Source: an uncultured Eubacterium sp. (GTDB lineage: Bacteria > Bacillota > Clostridia > Lachnospirales > Lachnospiraceae). Taken from it: 64,000 nucleotides of DNA. Both the position numbers and the translations under genes were made by a program. The stretch's first letter is position 1, and every line of letters starts with the position of its first letter. The DNA lies in the NCBI GenBank assembly GCA_910584065.1, contig CAJTZN010000012.1, forward strand, positions 7,923 to 71,922, given 5' to 3'. This document shows, piece after piece, positions 52,415-60,749 of this stretch. Under the pieces are notes generated by a model. The model worked only from the letters and a program-made list of their open reading frames with translations, was not told the DNA's origin and made no database searches.

Positions 52415-53620
52415 ATGGCTAAGATTACGATGACGACACCACTTGTAGAGATGGATGGAGATGAGATGACGCGTATTTTGTGGCAGATGATCAAAGATGA
52501 ACTTTTGCTGCCATATATTGATTTGAAGACAGAATATTATGATCTGGGTCTTGCACACCGGAATGAGACAGACGATAAGGTGACGATCGATTCTGCTGAG
52601 GCGACAAAGAAATACGGTGTTGCGGTGAAGTGCGCGACGATCACGCCGAACGCGGCGCGTATGACAGAGTACGATCTGAAAGAGATGTGGAAATCACCGA
52701 ACGGCACGATCCGCGCGGCGCTGGACGGCACGGTATTTCGCGCGCCGATCCAGGTAAAGGGGATCGAACCATGCGTGAAAAACTGGACGGCCCCGATCAC
52801 GCTGGCGCGTCATGCCTACGGCGACGTGTATAAAAATACGGAGATCAAGGTGCCGGGAAAAGGAAAGGCGGAACTGGTATTTACTGCGGAGGACGGAACG
52901 GAGATCCGGGAGACGATACATGAATTCGACGGCCCGGGGATCATTCAGGGGATCCACAATACGGATAAGTCCATCACAAGCTTTGCCAGGGCATGTTTTA
53001 ACTACGCGCTGGACATCAAACAGGATCTGTGGTTTGCCACGAAAGACACGATCTCCAAAAAATACGATCACAACTTTAAGGATATTTTCCAGGATATTTA
53101 TGACAGCGAATACAAAGAAAAATTTGAGGCGGCAGGCATCGAATATTTCTACACGCTCATCGATGACGCGGTAGCGCGTGTGATGAAAGCGGAGGGCGGC
53201 TTTATCTGGGCCTGCAAGAATTACGACGGCGATGTGATGAGCGATATGGTATCGTCCGCGTGCGGCTCCCTCGGCATGATGACTTCGGTGCTCGTGTCAC
53301 CGGACGGCGCTTACGAGTACGAGGCCGCCCACGGCACGGTACAGCGCCATTATTATAAACACCTGAACGGGGAGGAGACATCGACCAATTCGGTGGCCAC
53401 GATTTTTGCCTGGACAGGGGCGCTGCGCAAGCGCGGAGAACTCGACGGTATTAAGGAACTGATGGATTTTGCGGACAGATTGGAGCAGGCGACGCTGAAA
53501 ACGATTGAGTCCGGGAAAATGACCGGCGACCTGGCGCGGATCACGAGTCTGGAACACGTGACGGTGCTGAACAGTCAGGATTTCATCGGGGCGATTCGCG
53601 AAACACTGGAACAAATCTGA
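52415..53620 (+). CDS. icd: NADP-dependent isocitrate dehydrogenase
   Basis: Icd oxidatively decarboxylates isocitrate to 2-oxoglutarate, producing NADPH. The 401-residue sequence is of the eukaryote-like homodimeric type: starts ITMTTPLVEMDGDEMTRILW, with FRAPIQVKGIEPCVKNW, YDHNFKDIFQDIYDSEY (Asp for metal binding in IDDAVARVMK and YDGDVMSDMV) and the NADP site AAHGTVQRHYYKH. ATG 52415 lies five bases after GGAGG; the frame is open to 52403 only through the ribosome binding site. It is monocistronic, and no citrate synthase or aconitase gene is nearby. Confidence 0.96.
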   Translation: MAKITMTTPLVEMDGDEMTRILWQMIKDELLLPYIDLKTEYYDLGLAHRNETDDKVTIDSAEATKKYGVAVKCATITPNAARMTEYDLKEMWKSPNGTIRAALDGTVFRAPIQVKGIEPCVKNWTAPITLARHAYGDVYKNTEIKVPGKGKAELVFTAEDGTEIRETIHEFDGPGIIQGIHNTDKSITSFARACFNYALDIKQDLWFATKDTISKKYDHNFKDIFQDIYDSEYKEKFEAAGIEYFYTLIDDAVARVMKAEGGFIWACKNYDGDVMSDMVSSACGSLGMMTSVLVSPDGAYEYEAAHGTVQRHYYKHLNGEETSTNSVATIFAWTGALRKRGELDGIKELMDFADRLEQATLKTIESGKMTGDLARITSLEHVTVLNSQDFIGAIRETLEQI

Positions 53621-53644
53621 AATGTGGTGAGGAAAGAGGCAGGG

Positions 53645-53734
53645 ATGGCCGTGAGCATTCTCGAGGTTTTGGCGGCGTTCGCGCTTATCGTTTTGCAGAT
53701 AAGGGAAAAGGATCGGCGGGCGGATAAAGTTTGA
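53645..53734 (+). CDS. possible 29-residue hydrophobic peptide between icd and thiC
   Basis: ATG 53645, preceded by GAGGAAAGAGGCAGGG, encodes a peptide with a hydrophobic helix (ILEVLAAFALIVLQI) and a charged tail (REKDRRADKV). The layout recalls small holin-like or type I toxin peptides, but similarity cannot be shown at this length. Its stop overlaps the thiC -35 box. Confidence 0.3.
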   Translation: MAVSILEVLAAFALIVLQIREKDRRADKV

Positions 53735-53759
53735 CAAAGATATTTGTTTCTAGTACAAT
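53731..53759 (+). promoter_or_regulatory. sigma-A promoter of thiC
   Basis: TTGACA (53731-53736), 17-bp spacer, TACAAT (53754-53759), only 35 bp before the thiC start codon. No room is left for a TPP riboswitch in this transcript. Confidence 0.78.
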
Positions 53760-53793
53760 GACTATAGAGCAAGGAAAATGGAGGATTACATAG

Positions 53794-55101
53794 ATGGATT
53801 ATACGACGCAGATGGATGCCGCGAGAAAAGGAATTTTCACGGAGGCGATGAAGCGGGTTTGTGAATATGAAAAAATGGATCAGCATACCCTGATGGATCT
53901 GGTGGCAAAGGGACAGGTCGCGATCCCGGCCAATAAAAACCACAAGTGCCTGAAGCCGTATGGCATCGGAAATAAGCTTCGGACGAAGATCAATGTCAAT
54001 CTGGGAACGAGCCGCGACTGCCTCGATCTCGATGTGGAGATGGAGAAAGTAAAAACGGCTGTCGATATGGGAGCCGAGGCGATCATGGACCTCAGTTCGT
54101 ACGGCGACACCCGCAAATTCAGGAGAAAGCTGACGGCAGAGTGCCCGGCGGTGATCGGTACGGTGCCGATTTACGACGCCGTTGTCTATTACAATAAGGC
54201 GTTAAAGGACATCACATCGGATGAGTGGATGGATGTCGTAAAGATGCACGCCGAGGACGGCGTCGATTTTATGACGATTCACTGTGGGATCAACCGCGAG
54301 ACCGCGGCCCGGTTTAAGCAGAACCTCCGCCATACGAACATCGTATCGCGGGGCGGTTCCATTATCTTTGCCTGGATGGAACTGACGGGAAATGAAAACC
54401 CATTTTACGAGCGCTATGACGAACTCCTGGACATATGTGAACAATACGACGTGACGATCAGCCTCGGTGACGCCTGCCGCCCGGGAAGCATAGAGGATGC
54501 GGGCGATATTTCCCAGATTTCCGAACTGGTGGCTCTCGGGGAACTGACAGCGCGCGCCTGGGACCACAATGTACAGGTGATGATCGAGGGGCCGGGACAT
54601 ATGCCGCTCGACCAGATTCGCGCCAATATGGAGATCGAGCAGACCGTATGCAAGGGAGCGCCGTTTTATGTGCTCGGCCCTCTCGTTACCGATGTGGCGC
54701 CGGGATACGACCATATCACGAGTGCGATTGGCGGGGCGATCGCCGCTACCTATGGCGCTTCGTTCCTCTGTTATGTGACGCCGGCGGAACATCTCCGCCT
54801 GCCGACCGTTGAGGACGTGAAAGAGGGCATCGTTGCCTCGAAGATCGCGGCGCACGCCGCCGATGTGGCCAAGGGGATCCCGGGGGCGAAAGACTGGGAT
54901 TACGAGATGAGTGAGGCGAGACGAAACCTCGACTGGGAAAAACAGTTCGAACTTGCCATTGATCCGGAAAAAGCCCGCCGTTACCGCTCGGAGAGTACGC
55001 CGGAACGGGAAGATACGTGTACGATGTGCGGCAAAATGTGCGCCGTGCGCAACATCAATAAAATACTGCGCGGGGAAAATGTAGACATCATGGAGGACTG
55101 A
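53794..55101 (+). CDS. thiC: phosphomethylpyrimidine synthase ThiC
   Basis: ThiC is the radical-SAM enzyme that converts aminoimidazole ribotide into HMP-phosphate in thiamine synthesis. The 435-residue sequence has the family landmarks: SRDCLDLDVEMEK, TIHCGINRET, SRGGSIIFAWM, DACRPGSIEDAGD, EGPGHMPLDQI, and the C-terminal cluster-binding CTMCGKMCAVRN (Cys-x2-Cys-x4-Cys) near residue 408. Length matches the shorter Firmicute form. GGAGG precedes ATG 53794. No other thi genes are in the window. The usual TPP riboswitch is missing upstream. Confidence 0.97.
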   Translation: MDYTTQMDAARKGIFTEAMKRVCEYEKMDQHTLMDLVAKGQVAIPANKNHKCLKPYGIGNKLRTKINVNLGTSRDCLDLDVEMEKVKTAVDMGAEAIMDLSSYGDTRKFRRKLTAECPAVIGTVPIYDAVVYYNKALKDITSDEWMDVVKMHAEDGVDFMTIHCGINRETAARFKQNLRHTNIVSRGGSIIFAWMELTGNENPFYERYDELLDICEQYDVTISLGDACRPGSIEDAGDISQISELVALGELTARAWDHNVQVMIEGPGHMPLDQIRANMEIEQTVCKGAPFYVLGPLVTDVAPGYDHITSAIGGAIAATYGASFLCYVTPAEHLRLPTVEDVKEGIVASKIAAHAADVAKGIPGAKDWDYEMSEARRNLDWEKQFELAIDPEKARRYRSESTPEREDTCTMCGKMCAVRNINKILRGENVDIMED

Positions 55102-55186
55102 CCCTCCAATGAAAGAATAACTACGGCCTGTCTTGCATAAGTTTAAAGGACAACAACTTTTGGCTTGTGCAAGGGAGGCTGTTTTT

Positions 55187-57139
55187 GTGAAAAGAGGGAA
55201 GACATTTTTTCTGGTGCTGGCGGCGATCGCCTGTGTGGCAGCGGCGGTGTGGCTGTTCCAGTCATGGAGAGATGAACAGGATATAACAGGAAATATGGAA
55301 CTGTCAAACGTTTATGTTGTAAAAGAAACAGGCGACAGGCTGACAGTCCATTCGCAGGAAGGGAAATTGGAATTCGGGGTGAAATCCGATCTCGAGGAAA
55401 CGGCATACAAAGGGATGGCAGATCTGGTGATCGAGAAGCAGCAGGTGAAAAAACTCGTGTGTAAGCCGGATGTCATTTCCGGCCGGATCCTTGCGATCGG
55501 CGACACCTTTTTAGATTTGGAAAATTATGGACAAATCCCGCTCGCCGAACATACCGGCTGCTTTTCCGTGGGAGCGCAAATAACGCCGTCATCTCGTGAC
55601 AATCTGTTTGTCGGTCAGGCAGACGTCACATTTTCAGTGGCGGAAGGAAAAATCTGCGGTATCCTGCTGCCAGAAGAAAAGACAGCCGCAGCCGAAACAA
55701 TGCCGGGAGAAGTCCTGCTATCCCAGGAAACAACCTCCCCGAACGGCAGCGGTACGCCAAAAGGATCCGCGGGCGAACTCGGCACCAATGGCATGATCCG
55801 CGTCATTTTGAAAACAGACGGGTACGCTGCCTATGAGCACGCCGAAGTCAAACTGCGGGGAACGAAAAAAATCTATGTCAAGCGCGGAAAACAGGAGACG
55901 GAAGTACAGCCCGGCGAGGAAGTTTCCTTTACGCCCGACTCGATGAAAGAAAAAAGGGTGAGCATCCGCAGCGAAGAGGGCGGGCGCATCGAGATATCGT
56001 CGCTCAACCGCAGCTGCGGCAAGCCGCTGTACCGGGGAACACTGGAAGTCGTAAAGGCCGAGTCCGGCCTGAACCTCATCAACGAACTCCCGCTGGAGGA
56101 ATACCTGTACGGCGTGATCCCCAGTGAAATGCCGGCGGAATATGAAAAGGAAGCGCTGAAAGCACAGGCCGTCTGCGCCCGGAGCTACGCGGCGAAGCAC
56201 ATTAAAAACAACCGTTTAAAGCAGCTCGGCGCCCACGTGGACGACAGCGTTTCCTATCAGGTTTATAACAATACCCGCGAAGACGAGCGGTGTAACCAGG
56301 CGGTTGACGAGACGAAAGGGATGCTCGCCTATCACGACGGAGCGATCGCGTCCACCTATTTCTTTTCCACGTCATGCGGAGTGACCGCCTCGGTCCACGA
56401 TGTGGGATTTAGCAGTAAAAAAATCCCCTATTTGTGCGGAAAACTGCAGGAACAGACGGCCGACGCCGCAGCCGTTGAACGGGCCCAATTAGTATCCGAA
56501 ACATTTGGCAACGAAGACCTCTTCCGCAAATTTTTAGACGAAGACCGCAACGTCCTGGAAAAAACCGAGCCCTGGTACCGCTGGCGCACGACGATCTCCA
56601 TCGGTGATATGGAGAACAACATCAACGAAAAAATCGCGGCCCGCTGCCAGGCCTCCCCCGAAAACATACTCGTACGCCAGGCCGACGGCACATACGCGAG
56701 CGAGCCGATCAATAACATCGGCAAACTAAAACGTGTGCGCATCAAAAAGCGCGGTAGCGGCGGCGTAGTCAAAACCGCGCTCATCGTCGGCACAGAAAAA
56801 ACCGTAAAAGTACGCACCGAATACAATATCCGCCTGCTGCTGTTCAATGAAAACGCGATCGTGACAAAAAACGACGGAAAAAACGTATCCGGAATGAACA
56901 TGCTCCCCAGCGGCTTCTTCATCCTGAACAGCTCTGGAAGCACCACTGGCACCTCTGGTACCAATGGCACCTCCGGTGCCCAAGGCGCCTCTGGCGCCTA
57001 CGAAATCCGCGGCGGCGGTTTCGGCCACGGTACAGGCCTGAGCCAGACCGGTGCGAACGAGCTGGCCCAAGCGGGAAAAAACTACGAAGAAATCATCCAC
57101 TATTATTTCGAAGGAGTGGAAATCCGCCCCCTCCTGTGA
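55187..57139 (+). CDS. SpoIID/LytB-domain protein
   Basis: The 650-residue protein has an N-terminal membrane anchor (KTFFLVLAAIACVAAAVWLF), an N-terminal beta region (about 40-170), a second beta segment (about 200-290) and the SpoIID domain from residue about 295 (LPLEEYLYGVIPSEMPAEYE, KEALKAQAVCARSYA; FSTSCGVTASV; GGGFGHGTGLSQTGANELA). SpoIID is a lytic transglycosylase that trims peptidoglycan glycans lacking stem peptides during engulfment; relatives act in vegetative cells. A short GTSGTNGTSGAQGASGA repeat sits inside the domain at about 600-616. GTG 55187 follows GGGAGG; the frame is open to 55133 without a site. Its 3' end overlaps the convergent gene by 37 bp. Confidence 0.88.
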   Translation: MKRGKTFFLVLAAIACVAAAVWLFQSWRDEQDITGNMELSNVYVVKETGDRLTVHSQEGKLEFGVKSDLEETAYKGMADLVIEKQQVKKLVCKPDVISGRILAIGDTFLDLENYGQIPLAEHTGCFSVGAQITPSSRDNLFVGQADVTFSVAEGKICGILLPEEKTAAAETMPGEVLLSQETTSPNGSGTPKGSAGELGTNGMIRVILKTDGYAAYEHAEVKLRGTKKIYVKRGKQETEVQPGEEVSFTPDSMKEKRVSIRSEEGGRIEISSLNRSCGKPLYRGTLEVVKAESGLNLINELPLEEYLYGVIPSEMPAEYEKEALKAQAVCARSYAAKHIKNNRLKQLGAHVDDSVSYQVYNNTREDERCNQAVDETKGMLAYHDGAIASTYFFSTSCGVTASVHDVGFSSKKIPYLCGKLQEQTADAAAVERAQLVSETFGNEDLFRKFLDEDRNVLEKTEPWYRWRTTISIGDMENNINEKIAARCQASPENILVRQADGTYASEPINNIGKLKRVRIKKRGSGGVVKTALIVGTEKTVKVRTEYNIRLLLFNENAIVTKNDGKNVSGMNMLPSGFFILNSSGSTTGTSGTNGTSGAQGASGAYEIRGGGFGHGTGLSQTGANELAQAGKNYEEIIHYYFEGVEIRPLL

Positions 57140-57963
57140 AACAAAACATTCCCTTCACTGAGATACCGATTGATAAGAGCACCAAAAAATAAAATATCCA
57201 TACAAATATACATCCAGAGCATAAACAAAACAATATAAGTCAAACTGCCATACACCGAGGAAAAGTTGGAAAAATAATCCACATACACTGAAAATAAATA
57301 ACTGAACAAAATCCACAAAACAGCGGTAAACAAAGCGCCCGGAACCTCTTCCTTCGCATTTGGCTTCCGGTCCGGAATAAACATATACAAAAGTAAAAAG
57401 AACAGAAAAAAGATACCAAACCCCAAAATCGACCGCAGGGAAAAAATCCCGATAAACAGTGGCGCCTCAATGGAAAAAAAGGAATCCACCGCCAACAGGA
57501 TCTTATTACCATAAACCAACACGATCAGCGAAAGCATCAAAATTCCGGCAAAAGCCAGCGTATACAAAAGCGAAGACAGCCTGTTCACCACCCAGTTCCT
57601 CTGATTTTTCACCTGATAGATCTTATCCAGCCCATACGTGATCCCCATAAATCCTTTCGACCCCGACCAAAGTGTCGTAATAACCGTGATCGAAAGGATC
57701 GTCCCCGACGACTGGTGATAAGCCTCCTGGATCCAGGCCTCCAAAACGCCGCGGATCCCCTCCGGCACAACCGCCTCCAGCAGCATAATAATATTCTCCT
57801 CCGTCAACGGCGTATACCTCAACAACGTAAAAAAGAACATAACAAACGGAAAAAACGAAACCATAACGAAAAACACCACATGCGCCGCATGCACCGACAA
57901 AGTATTCTCCCCAAACCTCCGAATAAACCACTGCACCACATCCCGCAACCGTCTCACAACCAT
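57103..57963 (-). CDS. YihY/BrkB-family inner membrane protein
   Basis: The 286-residue protein has about six membrane helices and the YihY signatures: an N-terminal amphipathic helix (RLRDVVQWFIRRFGE), AAHVVFFVMVSFFPFVMFF, the TLWSGSKGFMGITYGLDKIY segment, and FGALINRYL at the end. The family was once called ribonuclease BN, but members are now seen as membrane transporters or envelope proteins of unknown function. It converges on the SpoIID-like gene with overlapping 3' ends. Confidence 0.88.
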   Translation of the reverse strand: MVVRRLRDVVQWFIRRFGENTLSVHAAHVVFFVMVSFFPFVMFFFTLLRYTPLTEENIIMLLEAVVPEGIRGVLEAWIQEAYHQSSGTILSITVITTLWSGSKGFMGITYGLDKIYQVKNQRNWVVNRLSSLLYTLAFAGILMLSLIVLVYGNKILLAVDSFFSIEAPLFIGIFSLRSILGFGIFFLFFLLLYMFIPDRKPNAKEEVPGALFTAVLWILFSYLFSVYVDYFSNFSSVYGSLTYIVLFMLWMYICMDILFFGALINRYLSEGNVLFHRRGRISTPSK

Positions 57964-58241
57964 TCCCCGCCTCTCCTGATCTACTTATAAATAATATATA
58001 CAATTCCGCCCAAAAAATCAGACCAGAAAATTTCATTTCAGAAATTCACCAGCCCACACTCGTCATCACAGACACCATATCACAATCTCCCCCCAAATGC
58101 AACCCCTCTCTAAGCCCCCCTCCCCTCCAAAAGATATTCCCTCCCCCCAAAAAATTTACTCAATCCCTTCAAAAAAGAAAATAAGCCCCCCCGAGTTGAC
58201 AGTTCCCCGCCTCATGCGGCCCCCTTTTCTGCCAACTCCCC
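57964..58241. other. C- and A-rich, G-poor intergenic stretch
   Basis: This 278-bp gap lies between two minus-strand genes. On the plus strand it is very poor in G, with runs such as CTCCCCCCAAATGCAACCCC and CCCTCCCCCCAAAAAATTT. It contains the YihY upstream region and the end of the subtilase transcript. No ORF, tRNA or clear hairpin terminator is visible. Confidence 0.6.
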
Positions 58242-60623
58242 CTACCCAATTTTGAATCGAATCCCCCCCTTCTTCCCACTCCCATCCGTCGCCGTCGCCG
58301 TAATCTTCACCGTATGCCCGCGCCCTTTCTTTTTAGCTGTCACCACCCCTTTTTTCGAAACCGTCGCCCATTTTTTCTTAGACGATTTCCACTTCACCTT
58401 CTTATTCGTCGCATTTGACGGCGAAACAACTGCTTTCAGCTTCCTCTTCTTTCCAACTTTTAAAGTCTTTTTCGACCCCTTGACCGTGATTTTCTTCACA
58501 GCCGTCTTTTTCGAAACCGTGCGCGGTTTCTCTGTAGGTGTCGAAGTAGAAGGCGGCACCAGCGAAACAGGGGTGTCGGCAACGGGCACGTAGGTATCCA
58601 TTTTCCTAAGATCGAGCACTCCGCCCGTCGCACATTTTTCAGCTATTTCCGGCACGTAACGCGTGCAGGTCAGAAGCCGCTGCCTGCGGTTTTTGGCGCT
58701 GTCGTCCGGGTAGATTTCCGCGAGCAGTCCGACCGCCCCGGCCACCATCGGCGCGGCCATTGATGTACCGGACGCGGTATCGTATTTGCCGAACAGGGAA
58801 ACGTCCGGATCAGCCACCGAAATGCCGATGTCGTCCAAACGATATGTCCTCGTTTCCGTCACCATCCCGTCTACTTCCAGCCCGATGATTTTGAAATAGG
58901 TTCGTCCGTCCGGCGTTTTATAAAACCGGTTTGAGTCGTCTCCCACATTCCCCTTCGAGCGCTTATTGATATGATCCCATGAAAATAACCCATCCGAGTC
59001 GGTCGTGCCGAGATACATGGAAACATAATAGGTATCTGACATATCAAGGTGCAGGTCGGTAACATCCAGATAGAGATAAGTCAGTTTACTGTTATGAAAC
59101 GTCGGTTTTCCAAAATCAATCGTCCAGGTGAGGCTGCCCGAGCCGGGATTGGAGCGGAAATCAAAAGATGTATCGCGCGTGGTCGTGGAACTGATTGTGG
59201 ATAAGCCGAGTTCACTTTCGGTATACAGCCTTTTTGTATCGGTATCATCGTCAAACGGCAGGAAAGAGGCCGTCAGCTGCGTTTCCGTTTTGGCGGGGTA
59301 AATGCCCGGGGAATAAACTTCCTCGGGATAAGTGGATAAAATGTTTTCGCCGGGGGCAAACAGATCCACATCCTTTTTTCCATAATCGGAAAAGTCAGAC
59401 GGCCTGTCGTTTGTATCGGATGAGCCCGTTGTTATAATATAATTGCGGTTTTCACCATAACCGCCCGCGTACAGGTCATATGGACAGGAAAGAGGAAGCA
59501 TCCGGTCGTGGTTCGTCCCCTCGTTTCCAGAGGCAAATATAAAGAGAACGCCCATCTTTCCAATCCGGTCAATGAGCGCAGGCAGCGTGGATCCGGAGTT
59601 TCCGCCGCCCCAGGAGCAGTTGACGGCGACGATATTAACGCCGGCAGTTTTCGCCTGTACGATATAATTCATCGCCTTGACGATGGTAGAGTTGCTCGTC
59701 TTTCCTTCGTCGTCAAATATTTTCAGAGCCATCAGTCTGGCGTCGGATATGCCGATTATTCCTTTTTCATTACCGGAAACGGCTGCGATCGTACCGGCAC
59801 AGTGGGTGCCGTGTCCCAGGGAATCCCGGCAGTCGGGTGTGCCGTCCGTGAAATCGTATCCGTGGATTCCAGGAAGCGTAATATCGGAATTCACCCACAT
59901 ATGTCCGGCCAGATCCTCGTGATCATAGTCGATCCCGGTGTCCATAACGGCCACGACGGGCGTTCCGGTCTTTGTTTTACCTTGTGCGGCGGAAAAGGAG
60001 ATGCCGGTACTTGAGCCAGAAAAGGAACCGCCGCCATCCAGATGCCATTGTTCTTTTTCATACGGGTCGTTGGAGATCGAACTCAGATGCTGTTCGTAGT
60101 CCGGTTCGACCTGAAGCACATAGGCGTTTCGCTCCAGCTTTTGCATCAGTTCTTCGGTCGAATAGACATCAGAAGAAACTTCGGATATGTATAATGTCTT
60201 ATCTGAGAGGAATTCCTGCTGCGCATCCGTAGAAGCAAGCGCACCGGCTTCGCCGAAGTCATAAGATTCTTCAATCGAGATTTGGGAATCAAAGGAAGCT
60301 TTTCCTTTTTTGGTAAGTGAAGTTTTGTCCGGGGCGGCAAGGGTGACGAGAACAGTGCCCTCTTCATATTCGTCATCTGTAGTACCACCGTCGGCTGAAC
60401 TGCCATCGGCTGAATTGCCGTTAGCTGAACTACCGTCGGCTGAACTACCGTCGGCTGAATTGCCGTCGGCTGAATTGCCGTCGGCTGGACTGCCGTCGGC
60501 TGGACTGCCGTCGCTGCCGTACACGGTCTGGCTGGCTGCACCCGCCCGCGCGGATTCCTGCGGGAACAGGCTGCAAAACAGGAAAAGGAATGCCAATGTT
60601 AGGGAAAATAGTCTTTTTTTCAT
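58242..60623 (-). CDS. secreted subtilisin-like serine protease (S8) with C-terminal Big2 domain
   Basis: The 793-residue protease has a signal peptide, a repetitive SADGN/SADGS region (residues about 36-80), a propeptide-like segment (EGTVLVTLAAPDKTSL onward), the catalytic triad Asp (VAVMDTGIDYDHEDL, about 228), His (LGHGTHCAGTIA, about 272) and Ser (ASGTSMAAPMVAGA, about 618), an inserted beta-domain between about 450 and 590, and a basic Big2 domain (about 710-793). It is probably exported and held at the wall, where it degrades extracellular proteins or processes surface proteins. GGAGG precedes ATG 60623. Confidence 0.93.
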   Translation of the reverse strand: MKKRLFSLTLAFLFLFCSLFPQESARAGAASQTVYGSDGSPADGSPADGNSADGNSADGSSADGSSANGNSADGSSADGGTTDDEYEEGTVLVTLAAPDKTSLTKKGKASFDSQISIEESYDFGEAGALASTDAQQEFLSDKTLYISEVSSDVYSTEELMQKLERNAYVLQVEPDYEQHLSSISNDPYEKEQWHLDGGGSFSGSSTGISFSAAQGKTKTGTPVVAVMDTGIDYDHEDLAGHMWVNSDITLPGIHGYDFTDGTPDCRDSLGHGTHCAGTIAAVSGNEKGIIGISDARLMALKIFDDEGKTSNSTIVKAMNYIVQAKTAGVNIVAVNCSWGGGNSGSTLPALIDRIGKMGVLFIFASGNEGTNHDRMLPLSCPYDLYAGGYGENRNYIITTGSSDTNDRPSDFSDYGKKDVDLFAPGENILSTYPEEVYSPGIYPAKTETQLTASFLPFDDDTDTKRLYTESELGLSTISSTTTRDTSFDFRSNPGSGSLTWTIDFGKPTFHNSKLTYLYLDVTDLHLDMSDTYYVSMYLGTTDSDGLFSWDHINKRSKGNVGDDSNRFYKTPDGRTYFKIIGLEVDGMVTETRTYRLDDIGISVADPDVSLFGKYDTASGTSMAAPMVAGAVGLLAEIYPDDSAKNRRQRLLTCTRYVPEIAEKCATGGVLDLRKMDTYVPVADTPVSLVPPSTSTPTEKPRTVSKKTAVKKITVKGSKKTLKVGKKRKLKAVVSPSNATNKKVKWKSSKKKWATVSKKGVVTAKKKGRGHTVKITATATDGSGKKGGIRFKIG
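60385..60515 (-). repeat. 15-bp tandem repeat in the subtilase N-terminus
   Basis: About nine imperfect units (GGCAATTCAGCCGAC read on the coding strand) encode S-A/P-D-G-N/S pentapeptides between the signal peptide and propeptide. Copy number is likely variable. Confidence 0.85.
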
Positions 60624-60674
60624 GGAATACCTCCAAAAATTTAGTTCAATTTTTACAAAATCACAATTTATTTA

Positions 60675-60703
60675 TTGTATTATTTTCTTATAGCTGTTAT
60701 TAT
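60675..60703 (+). promoter_or_regulatory. candidate promoter of the HD-domain gene in an AT-rich divergent region
   Basis: TTGTAT (60675-60680), 17-bp spacer, TATTAT (60698-60703). The 126-bp region between the divergent subtilase and HD genes is very AT-rich, so other matches exist, including a TATAAT on the minus strand for the subtilase. Confidence 0.4.
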
Positions 60704-60749
60704 TATAGTAGTGTATAAGTGTGTCTAAAAAGTGAAAGGAGATAAGAAA

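Noticed and set aside
57623..58036. 137-codon minus-strand frame starting upstream of the YihY-like gene
   Set aside because: It overlaps the true YihY frame out of phase and contains no family pattern.
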